A DNA stretch of 9,335 nt from Deltaproteobacteria bacterium (GTDB lineage Bacteria; Desulfobacterota; Desulfobaccia; Desulfobaccales; 0-14-0-80-60-11): NCBI GenBank assembly GCA_016874945.1, contig VGSO01000097.1, positions 1 through 9,335 on the forward strand. The letters run 5' to 3'. Below are positions 1 to 5,027 of the stretch, piece by piece. Position numbers and translations under genes: made by a program. Position 1 is the stretch's first letter; every line of letters begins with the position of its first letter. The notes below the pieces were generated by a model. That model did no database searches, had not been told where the DNA came from, and saw only the letters and a list, made by a program, of their open reading frames with translations.

Positions 1-1
1 T

Positions 2-55
2 GCCGACACCTTTTCCATGGTCATCGACACCTTGCGCCAATCTCTTAAAGACTAG
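2..55 (+). CDS. C-terminal end of an unidentified upstream gene (partial)
   Basis: One frame is open from the left edge for 17 codons and ends at a TAG stop at 53-55. The visible peptide is ADTFSMVIDTLRQSLKD. It is on the same strand as rph and 161 bp upstream of it. No domain can be recognised in so short a tail, and the reading may be chance; no function is proposed. Confidence 0.35.
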   Translation, partial: ADTFSMVIDTLRQSLKD

Positions 56-59
56 GGCG

Positions 60-155
60 AAAAGGGGAAAAGGTTAAGAGGCTTGAGGTAAAACGGTCCT
101 TTCTTTTTTTCCGCTTTTCCCCTTTTCCCCTTTTAGCTTTTATAACCTTTTCCCC
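60..155. repeat. Competing inverted repeats upstream of rph
   Basis: The arm at 60-76 (A/G-rich, GGGGAAAAGG core) is the reverse complement of two downstream arms: 60-73 matches 121-134 over 14 bp, and 64-76 matches 143-155 over 13 bp. Only one pairing can form at a time. The stretch lies between the stop of the preceding gene and rph, so it could act as a terminator or a leader structure, but no clean T-run follows the second arm. It may equally be a simple purine/pyrimidine repeat tract. Confidence 0.55.
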
Positions 156-216
156 AGGATTCCAAGATGGGGCGGATTATCGCAGCTGAAGCCATCTCCA
201 TGAGGGAGAATAAATA

Positions 217-948
217 ATGCGCCGGGCCGGCGGCCGGGGCCGGGAGGAACTTCGGCCCCTCACCCTCACCCCCCACTGGCTGGACTATGCCGAAGGCTCT
301 TGCCTGGTGAGCTGGGGCAAGACCCGGGTGTTGTGCGCCGCCTCCGTCCTGGATCAGGTCCCGCCTTTCCGGTTGGGTATGGGCGGCGGCTGGGTCACCG
401 CGGAATACAACATGCTCCCCCGGGCCACCCAGCCCCGCCAGCCCCGGGAGGTGGACCGGCTCCGGGGCCGCACCCAGGAGATTCAGCGTCTCATCGGCCG
501 CTCTTTAAGAGCGGTTACGGACCTCAAGGCCCTGGGCCCCCGCACCGTGGTCCTGGACTGCGACGTGCTCCAGGCCGACGGCGGCACCCGCACCGCGGCC
601 ATCACCGGGGCCTTTGTGGCCCTGGCCCTGGCCCTGGAGCACCTGAGGCGCCGGGAACTCCTGATAACAGTTCCCCTCAAGGACCAGGTGGCCGCGGTGA
701 GCCTGGGTCTGGTGGCGGGGCAGCTCCTCTTGGACCTGGACTATGAAGAAGACTCCCAGGCCCGGGTGGACGCCAATTTCGTGGGCACCGGCCGGGGGAG
801 CCTCATCGAGGTCCAGGCCACCGGCGAAGCCGGGCCTTTCCCCCCGGGGGAGCTTAAGAATATGGTGGACCTGGCCCTCAAGGGCATCAAAGAAATCTCG
901 GCCATTCAAGAGGCGGCCCTGGTCCCATGTCTGCCTTTACCCTGGTGA
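217..948 (+). CDS. rph: Ribonuclease PH (tRNA nucleotidyltransferase)
   Basis: RNase PH is a phosphorolytic 3'-5' exoribonuclease that trims the 3' ends of tRNA precursors and other stable RNAs; it works as a hexameric ring in the cytoplasm. The 243-residue protein shows the family signature blocks in order: GWVTAEYNMLPRAT (58-71), GRTQEIQRLIGRSLRA (84-99), CDVLQADGGTRTAAITGAF (115-133) with the phosphate-binding GGTRT, and the acidic DLDYEEDS...VD stretch with D179 and D185. Length is normal for the family. A GAGG Shine-Dalgarno lies at 202-205, 11 bases before the ATG, and the family's N-terminus starts at about this Met. The last eight residues (VPCLPLPW) are encoded inside the rdgB start region, 22 bp of overlap, so the tail is atypical. 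The overlap suggests co-transcription and translational coupling with rdgB. Confidence 0.97.
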   Translation: MRRAGGRGREELRPLTLTPHWLDYAEGSCLVSWGKTRVLCAASVLDQVPPFRLGMGGGWVTAEYNMLPRATQPRQPREVDRLRGRTQEIQRLIGRSLRAVTDLKALGPRTVVLDCDVLQADGGTRTAAITGAFVALALALEHLRRRELLITVPLKDQVAAVSLGLVAGQLLLDLDYEEDSQARVDANFVGTGRGSLIEVQATGEAGPFPPGELKNMVDLALKGIKEISAIQEAALVPCLPLPW

Positions 949-1559
949 TGGCCACCCACAACCCGGGGAAGGTCCGGGAGTTGGCAGCCCTGCTGGGAGA
1001 CCTGAAGGTCCGGCTCTTGAGCCTGGCGGACTTTCCGGAAATCCCGGACATCCCGGAGGAAGGGGCCACCTTCCAGCAAAACGCGTTGGCCAAGGCCCAG
1101 GCCGTGGCCGGGCTCACCGGCCTTCCCGCCTTGGCCGATGACTCGGGCCTGGAAGTGGAGGCCCTGGGGGGCCGCCCCGGGGTCCGTTCGGCCCGTTACG
1201 CCGCGGACCTGACCGGGGGCGCCCCCCCCACCGACCGGGACAACTGGCTGAAGCTCCTGAAAGAGATGGCGGGGATTCCCTGGGAACGCCGGGGCGCCCG
1301 GTTTGTGTGCGTCGCGGCCCTGGCCTGGCCCGGCGGCCGCGTCCATGCCACCCGGGGGGAGTGTTCCGGGGTCATCAGTTTCGAGCCTCAAGGCGACCAG
1401 GGCTTCGGCTATGACCCGGTCTTCTGGGTGCCGGAATTCAAGCGCACCATGGCGGAGCTGCCCCCGGCAGTAAAAAATAATATCAGCCACCGGGCCCGGG
1501 CCCTGGCGGCCTTGAAGGAGCTGTTGATTTCCCTGAAAATCGAAGGGGAGGCAAATTAG
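927..1559 (+). CDS. rdgB: dITP/XTP pyrophosphatase (RdgB/HAM1 family)
   Basis: RdgB hydrolyses non-canonical purine nucleoside triphosphates (dITP, ITP, XTP) to monophosphate and pyrophosphate, keeping deaminated bases out of DNA and RNA; it is cytosolic. The 210 residues carry the family motifs: ATHNPGK (9-15, triphosphate binding), EGATFQQNA (45-53), the DDSGLEV catalytic/metal motif (71-77), GGRPGVRSARYA (81-92), GFGYDPVFW (159-167) and ELPPAVKNNISHRARA (177-192). Length matches the family. It overlaps the 3' end of rph by 22 bp. An in-frame ATG at 948, forming TGATG with the rph stop, would remove the first beta-strand (FTLVMAT), so the ATG at 927 is preferred. rph-rdgB pairing is a common bacterial arrangement and supports both calls. 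Confidence 0.97.
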   Translation: MSAFTLVMATHNPGKVRELAALLGDLKVRLLSLADFPEIPDIPEEGATFQQNALAKAQAVAGLTGLPALADDSGLEVEALGGRPGVRSARYAADLTGGAPPTDRDNWLKLLKEMAGIPWERRGARFVCVAALAWPGGRVHATRGECSGVISFEPQGDQGFGYDPVFWVPEFKRTMAELPPAVKNNISHRARALAALKELLISLKIEGEAN

Positions 1560-1571
1560 GCCAGGGAAGCA

Positions 1572-1606
1572 AGTTTTTAGTTTTTAGTTTCGAGTTTCGA
1601 GTTCCC
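1572..1606. repeat. Heptamer tandem repeat (AGTTNNN x5)
   Basis: Five consecutive 7-base units begin with AGTT: AGTTTTT twice, AGTTTCG twice, then AGTTCCC. It lies just downstream of the rdgB stop. A related 7-base periodicity (ACCGAAA) occurs at 1811-1826 in inverted sense. No coding role is seen. Confidence 0.7.
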
Positions 1607-1636
1607 GGCTTTCGGTTTTTGATTTTAATCGTTATC

Positions 1637-1765
1637 TTATGAGGCTTTTGCAAAACTGCTATTTCTGTCATCCTGAGCGCAGCGAAGGATCTAGATTCTT
1701 CGGTCGCTTCGCTCCCTCAGAATGACAATTCTTAGTAAAAAGTGAATTTTGCAAGAGGCTCTTAT
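1637..1765. mobile_element. Nested inverted-repeat element (MITE-like) with possible TTAT target duplication
   Basis: The outer arms 1641-1658 and 1744-1761 are imperfect reverse complements (14 of 18 positions). Inside them a second pair, 1666-1687 and 1708-1727, pairs through TGTCAT(C/T)CTGAG and AGCGAAG/CTTCGCT. The outer arms are flanked by TTAT on both sides (1637-1640 and 1762-1765), as expected of a target-site duplication. The roughly 120-bp element has no coding capacity. The inner motif resembles a repeat seen in many bacterial intergenic regions (from memory). A non-autonomous element is the best reading; the transposase that would move it is not in this window. Confidence 0.55.
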
Positions 1766-1837
1766 CTAAATTTGAAACCTTAACCGGAATATCTTTCAAC
1801 CACCATATAGACCGAAAACCGAAAACCCTTTTTTACA

Positions 1838-1915
1838 CGGGGCGTAGCGCAGCCTGGTCAGCGCGCCTGCCTTGGGCGCAGGAGGTCCCCGGTTCAAATC
1901 CGGGCGCCCCGACCA
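1838..1915 (+). tRNA. tRNA-Pro (anticodon UGG)
   Basis: A complete cloverleaf is visible. The acceptor stem CGGGGCG (1838-1844) pairs with CGCCCCG (1905-1911); discriminator A1912 and an encoded CCA (1913-1915) follow. The anticodon stem CCTGC/GCAGG encloses the loop CTTGGGC with anticodon TGG at 1873-1875 and G at position 37, as in proline tRNAs. The T-arm contains GGTTCAAATCC. The gene is intact although an integrase remnant begins 14 bp downstream, a typical placement for an element that used a tRNA 3' end as attachment site. No strong promoter was found upstream. Confidence 0.97.
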
Positions 1916-1929
1916 GTTTTTAGTCGGAA

Positions 1930-2312
1930 TTACAGGAGGTTAGCAGAGGAAAGATTTTGGGCCTCATTTGCTTTCGAGGCAATGTTTACCATCTCTTTAC
2001 CACTCGGCAAATCCTTGAGCAGATTTACCGAGTCTCTTAGATGCTCTTGAGACAGGTGAGCATAACGCATAGTCATTTTCAGATCACCATGTCCCAGGAG
2101 TTCTTGTACAGCCTTTAAGCTGGCTCCCCTCATTACCAGCCTGGAAGCAAAGGTGTGTCTCAAGTCGTGAAACCGGAAGCCTCTATCCCAGCTTTCTGAC
2201 AGGCCGTGGCAAATGAGCGCTTGACTTCATAAAACCGGCTACCACCCTGGCCGCAAAACACATAGGAGGATTTTAGCTGATTGCCCCGGCGCACTTCCCG
2301 GAAAACCTCATA
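1930..2312 (-). pseudogene. Tyrosine recombinase (phage/ICE integrase) C-terminal remnant, frameshifted
   Basis: Reading leftward, the last 78 codons encode a tyrosine-recombinase catalytic C-terminus: the HDLRHTFASRL box (H-x-x-R), LLGHGDLKMTMRYAHLS with the second histidine and the nucleophilic tyrosine (RYAHLS), then a natural-looking tail ending at TAA (1930-1932). Upstream codons continue in another frame as EVFREVRRGNQLKSSYVFCG and RFYEVKRSFATACQKAGIE. The two frames join at about 2175-2182, where one missing base would restore ...KAGIE/FRFHDLRHTF. The first catalytic arginine box and the whole N-terminal half are absent. The remnant is cut at its 5' side by a palindromic element (2308-2444). 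It runs toward the 3' end of tRNA-Pro, the usual orientation for an integrase at an attL/attR junction. It is not expected to be active. Confidence 0.85.
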
Positions 2313-2444
2313 CCAAGTTGGCGTCAAAAATGTAACATTTAATGGAAGTTCCGTAGGGGCGGGGTCTCCCCGCCCGTGATTGGCGCTGCGGCATTCCTTC
2401 GGGCGGGGTGACCCCGCCCCTTGTTTAACGGCAACTTGGTATCA
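2308..2444. mobile_element. Palindromic miniature element at the integrase/tRNA-Arg junction
   Basis: The termini TACCAAGTTG (2311-2320) and CAACTTGGTA (2432-2441) are perfect inverted repeats; the similarity extends to about 21 bp with three mismatches. Flanking TCA (2308-2310 and 2442-2444) fits a 3-bp target duplication. Inside, AGGGGCGGGGT (2355-2365) pairs with ACCCCGCCCCT (2411-2421). There is no credible ORF. The integrase reading frame happens to stay open through the left terminus (LTPTW), so the exact boundary between element and integrase is uncertain. Confidence 0.55.
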
Positions 2445-2463
2445 AATCCCTCCGGGCGCGCCA
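2442..2463 (+). pseudogene. 3' end fragment of a tRNA-Arg gene
   Basis: These 22 bases match the 3' part of an arginine tRNA of the GCGCCCG...CGGGCGC type: most of a T-loop (TCAAAT), a T-stem 3' strand CCCTC (2448-2452), an acceptor 3' strand CGGGCGC (2453-2459), discriminator G and CCA (2461-2463). The 5' two-thirds is missing; the miniature element and the integrase remnant stand in its place. A terminator follows 50 bp later, as expected behind a tRNA gene. Either an old tRNA-Pro/tRNA-Arg pair was broken by an integrated element, or this is an attachment-site duplicate of a tRNA-Arg elsewhere. Identification rests on the 3' strand only. Confidence 0.55.
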
Positions 2464-2512
2464 GTAAATTTAATGAAACAAAAACCCGTCTGCCGCTGAA
2501 CCTTGCCAAAGT

Positions 2513-2546
2513 AAAAGGCGGCCTCCATCCGAGGCCGCCTTTTTTT
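2513..2546 (+). terminator. Rho-independent terminator
   Basis: A perfect 13-bp stem (2513-2525 with 2531-2543, core GGCGGCCTC/GAGGCCGCC), a five-base loop CATCC and a run of seven T (2540-2546) form a classical intrinsic terminator on the plus strand. An A-run precedes the stem, so it could also work leftward. It fits the end of the former tRNA transcription unit. Confidence 0.82.
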
Positions 2547-2607
2547 AATAGAAAACCGGAAACGGAATTATAGCGATTGCCAAAAGTTTTTTCCGATTGT
2601 TTTTTGA

Positions 2608-2637
2608 CGTAGGGGCACGGCTCGCCGTGCCCCTACG
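2608..2637. repeat. Perfect 14-bp palindrome with GTAGGGGC head
   Basis: CGTAGGGGCACGGC (2608-2621) and its exact reverse complement (2624-2637) are separated by only TC. It lies 31 bp beyond the 3' end of the YciO-family gene. No T-run follows on the minus strand, so it is not a canonical terminator. It belongs to the same style of palindrome as those at 2355-2421 and 4928-4979, which share the GGGGC head but have different cores. Confidence 0.85.
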
Positions 2638-2668
2638 GGGAAATTACTTTGGGCAACCCCTATAACTC

Positions 2669-3277
2669 TCAGGTAAAGGCTCGCACATCCCCTTTGCCTT
2701 CCCGGATGATTTCCGGCACATCGTCGATGAACGAGATAATACTGGAGGGCGCCGGCAAGATAATGCCTGCAGCGATAACCAGGTCCAGGTGGGGTTTAAA
2801 TTTTTCTTCGATCTCGTATGGATCGCTTTCCACCGGCCCCTCGGGCAAAGAGGCGCTGGTGCTGATGATGGGGTGGCCCAGAAGGCGCACCAATCCCAGG
2901 GCGATGGGGTGGTCCGGCACCCGGATGCCCACGGTGCGCCGCTTGGTCTGGAGAATTTTGGGCACCAGCCGGGAGGCTTCCAGGACAAAGGTGTAGGGCC
3001 CCGGGAGCAGGCGTTTCATGCTCTTATAGGCAAAGTTCCCCACCTGGGCGTATTCACTGATGTTTTTCAGATCCCCGCAGATGAAGCTGAAGGGTTTGGA
3101 CAGGGGCCGCCGTTTGATCTGGTAAATCCGGGCGATGCCTTTGGTGTTGTACAAGTCGCAGCCTATGGCGTAGCAGGTGTCCGTGGGATAGGCGATGAGA
3201 CCGCCGCCGGTAAGGACCTGGACCGCCTGGCGCAGCAGGCGTTCCTGGGGGTTCTGGGAGTTAATCTGCAGGATCAT
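2669..3277 (-). CDS. yciO: YciO/Sua5/YrdC-family protein (threonylcarbamoyl-AMP synthase-like)
   Basis: The 202-residue protein has the Sua5/YrdC/YciO fold signatures: an N-terminal NPQERLLRQAVQVLTGGG helix, PTDTCYAIGC (31-40), the basic KRRPLSKP segment (55-62), LPGPYTFVLEA (91-101), RRTVGIRVPDHP (113-124), STSAS (139-143) and a C-terminal REGKGDVRAF. Family members bind ATP and nucleic acid; TsaC/Sua5 enzymes make threonylcarbamoyl-AMP for t6A in tRNAs reading ANN codons. The overall pattern, especially the NPQ start and the REG-GDV end, is closer to E. coli YciO, whose cellular role is less certain, than to TsaC. The ATG at 3277 has an AAAGG ribosome-binding site about seven bases upstream. 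It lies 65 bp downstream of the M23 peptidase gene on the same strand and may be co-transcribed with it. Confidence 0.92.
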   Translation of the reverse strand: MILQINSQNPQERLLRQAVQVLTGGGLIAYPTDTCYAIGCDLYNTKGIARIYQIKRRPLSKPFSFICGDLKNISEYAQVGNFAYKSMKRLLPGPYTFVLEASRLVPKILQTKRRTVGIRVPDHPIALGLVRLLGHPIISTSASLPEGPVESDPYEIEEKFKPHLDLVIAAGIILPAPSSIISFIDDVPEIIREGKGDVRAFT

Positions 3278-3295
3278 GGTCTAAACCTTTCCAGT

Positions 3296-3340
3296 TTCAA
3301 GGTTGGAATTCAAGGTTCGAGTAACCTAACTTTGAACCTT
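3296..3340. repeat. Short direct and inverted repeats between the M23 and yciO genes
   Basis: TTCAAGGTT occurs twice as a direct repeat (3296-3304 and 3309-3317), and AAGGTTC (3312-3318) pairs with GAACCTT (3334-3340). The stem is weak and lacks a T-run on the minus strand, so a terminator role between the two genes is doubtful. Confidence 0.4.
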
Positions 3341-3342
3341 CT

Positions 3343-4815
3343 TTAGCGTTTCTTTTTGGTTTTGGCAGGCTTAGGTTTGCCTTTGGGTTTACCGGCCTTG
3401 GCCGCAACCGGGGCCAGCTCCGGCTGAGGAGCACCGGCCCGGGCCCATTGGCCTTCCAACTGGTCTTTGTGCCAGTGCGGGTCCCACCACTCCACCGGGT
3501 CCACAAACTCTCCCTGAAGGATCATGGAAAAATGGAGGTGGTCTCCTCCGGCCAACCCGGTGGCGCCGGTTCGCCCCAAGGTGGCGCCTTTCTCCACCTT
3601 TTCCCCATTTTTGACGTCAATCTGGCTCAGGTGGCTGTACATGGAAAAGACCCCCAGGCCGTGATCCAGGATCACCGTCTGGCCGTAGATGCCCAGGTTT
3701 TCGGCCAACGCCACCACGCCCTTGTTTCCGGCCGGCACCGGGCTTCTCTCCAGAGACGCCAGGTCTTCTCCCAAATGCACCTGCTGGTCGACCTGGCGGC
3801 CCTGGTAAATATAGGCGCGCTTGTCCCCGAAGCGGGCCATGGGCTTTCCCAAAAACCGCTGAAAAGCCCCGGACCATAGAGGCTGGGGCTGGCTTGGGCT
3901 GCAGACCTGGCGCACCCGGTCGTGGTTTTTTTTACGCATTTCCCGGTTGACTTCCAGGTAGGCGGTGAGAGGGTCCGCCGGGTTGGAGGTGGGAAAAGTG
4001 GCCGCCACCTGCCGCAGGAATTCCTCGGACACATTCATGCGGTCCAGTCGCCACTTCCGGGGTTTGACCTTGAAGCTGATGCGTTGCTTAACTTCCGTCC
4101 CCGCGGCGGACCGGGCCACCAGGTCCACGTGGTCTGTGGCCGGACCTTCCCGCGGGACCGGAAACAGGCAGACAAAGTCTTCGGGCTTACCCTTGGGGTT
4201 GGGAAAACCTTGGTAAAGGATTCCCCCGGTGAGAACGCCGCTTTCCCCCGGGGTCTTGCTGAGACGGTAGCAAATGACCCCGGCGCCGCCGGAGTGGAGC
4301 AGGTGGTTCACCGACTGAAAGGTAAGCTTCAGCGGCACCAGATCCACCATCATCTCTCGGGTCAGGGAGGCCTGGCGGCCATTAAAGAAGTGGCGCCAGG
4401 AGCGGTCCCAGACCTCCACCGTCATCGCGGCCTTGCCGTCCTGGAGTCCCAAGGTCTTGGCATCCAACACGAAGGGGACTTCTATTTTGCCAACCTCAGG
4501 CCCTTTGGAGCCCCAAATTCCCCAGGAAGAGGGGTAAGTCCGGACCAGGACCTCTTTCTCCTGACCGGCCTGTTTCACGGTCACCCTGATCTTTTTGATG
4601 CCCCCGTCCTTATCCCCGGCTTCGGCCAGGAAATTCGTCCGGGCGCCCAATGACTTGACTTCGGGTTTTATAGTGAGCCAGGGGTCATCCCAGTCCAGGT
4701 TTCCCAGGATGAGCCACAGGATCAGGACCGCCAGCCCTCCCCCCGCCAGATAGACCATGAAGAGCCGGGTCTTTCCCTTAAAGGACGTTTTGGATATTTT
4801 GCGGAATTTAGGCAT
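3343..4815 (-). CDS. M23-family zinc metalloendopeptidase, membrane-anchored (LytM-like)
   Basis: M23 enzymes cut peptide cross-bridges or stems in peptidoglycan, and some members act as activators of other murein hydrolases. The 490-residue protein starts with a short basic cytoplasmic tail, one membrane segment (about 19-38), and a long periplasmic region (about 40-340) with no domain I can name. The catalytic domain follows: HLGED (H347, D351), SMYSHLSQI (H395), GEKVEKGATLGRTGATG, and the HLHF motif (H426, H428). All zinc ligands and the catalytic histidine are present, so activity is likely. The C-terminus (about 475-490) is rich in Lys and Pro, a possible cell-wall or nucleic-acid-contacting tail. 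The ATG at 4815 has no good Shine-Dalgarno; the next Met (residue 20) would cut the membrane segment, so the first is chosen. yciO follows 65 bp downstream, and copA diverges upstream. Confidence 0.93.
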   Translation of the reverse strand: MPKFRKISKTSFKGKTRLFMVYLAGGGLAVLILWLILGNLDWDDPWLTIKPEVKSLGARTNFLAEAGDKDGGIKKIRVTVKQAGQEKEVLVRTYPSSWGIWGSKGPEVGKIEVPFVLDAKTLGLQDGKAAMTVEVWDRSWRHFFNGRQASLTREMMVDLVPLKLTFQSVNHLLHSGGAGVICYRLSKTPGESGVLTGGILYQGFPNPKGKPEDFVCLFPVPREGPATDHVDLVARSAAGTEVKQRISFKVKPRKWRLDRMNVSEEFLRQVAATFPTSNPADPLTAYLEVNREMRKKNHDRVRQVCSPSQPQPLWSGAFQRFLGKPMARFGDKRAYIYQGRQVDQQVHLGEDLASLERSPVPAGNKGVVALAENLGIYGQTVILDHGLGVFSMYSHLSQIDVKNGEKVEKGATLGRTGATGLAGGDHLHFSMILQGEFVDPVEWWDPHWHKDQLEGQWARAGAPQPELAPVAAKAGKPKGKPKPAKTKKKR

Positions 4816-4844
4816 GGAAAATATATAACAGGTATCTTGCCCCC

Positions 4845-4879
4845 AGGCAAGGCGGAGGTAATCCCGGGCCGCCTTGCCT
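4845..4879. repeat. 11-bp hairpin in the leader of the M23 gene
   Basis: AGGCAAGGCGG (4845-4855) and CCGCCTTGCCT (4869-4879) are perfect reverse complements around a 13-base loop. The hairpin lies 30-64 bp upstream of the M23 start codon and, if transcription starts near 4890 on the minus strand, would be in its 5' untranslated region. It could also be a terminator-like boundary between divergent genes, but no adjacent T-run supports that. Confidence 0.55.
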
Positions 4880-4897
4880 TTGCCCCGGGGAGTTTTT

Positions 4898-4903
4898 ATT
4901 ATA
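4898..4903 (-). promoter_or_regulatory. Possible -10 box for the M23 gene
   Basis: A perfect TATAAT occurs on the minus strand in an AT-rich patch, 83 bp upstream of the M23 start. No matching -35 hexamer is seen at 16-18 bp, so this is a weak call. Confidence 0.2.
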
Positions 4904-4927
4904 TAGACCTATCAGCTTTCACCGGTA

Positions 4928-4979
4928 GGGGCGTGATTTATCACGTCCACCATTGGGGCGCAATAAATTTTGCGCCCCC
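4928..4979. repeat. Two adjacent palindromes with GGGGCG heads
   Basis: The first palindrome, 4929-4937 (GGGCGTGAT) with 4940-4948, pairs with one G-T mismatch around TT. The second, 4955-4963 (GGGGCGCAA) with 4970-4978, is perfect around TAAATT. Both sit between the divergent M23 and copA genes, about 50-100 bp upstream of copA. They look like members of the same repeat family as 2608-2637. No regulator-binding role can be shown. Confidence 0.75.
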
Positions 4980-5027
4980 ACCACGGACTGCGGATAGCTG
5001 ACTGCTGACAGCCAAAAAGGAACTTTC

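Noticed and set aside
483..909. Long antisense open frames inside rph, rdgB, copA and the M23 gene
   Set aside because: They lie opposite or out of frame with genes carrying full family motifs, are Arg/Pro/Gly-rich as expected from GC-rich shadow frames, and show no recognisable domain.
948..950. ATG at 948 (TGATG with the rph stop) as the rdgB start
   Set aside because: It would delete the first beta-strand of the RdgB fold that precedes ATHNPGK; the start at 927 keeps it.
2466..2535. Continuation of the integrase gene upstream of the miniature element
   Set aside because: The minus-strand frames here give no integrase motif, and the stretch includes a tRNA 3' end and a terminator hairpin.
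2608..2637. Rho-independent terminator for the yciO gene
   Set aside because: The hairpin is strong, but no T-run follows on the minus strand; A-rich sequence follows instead.
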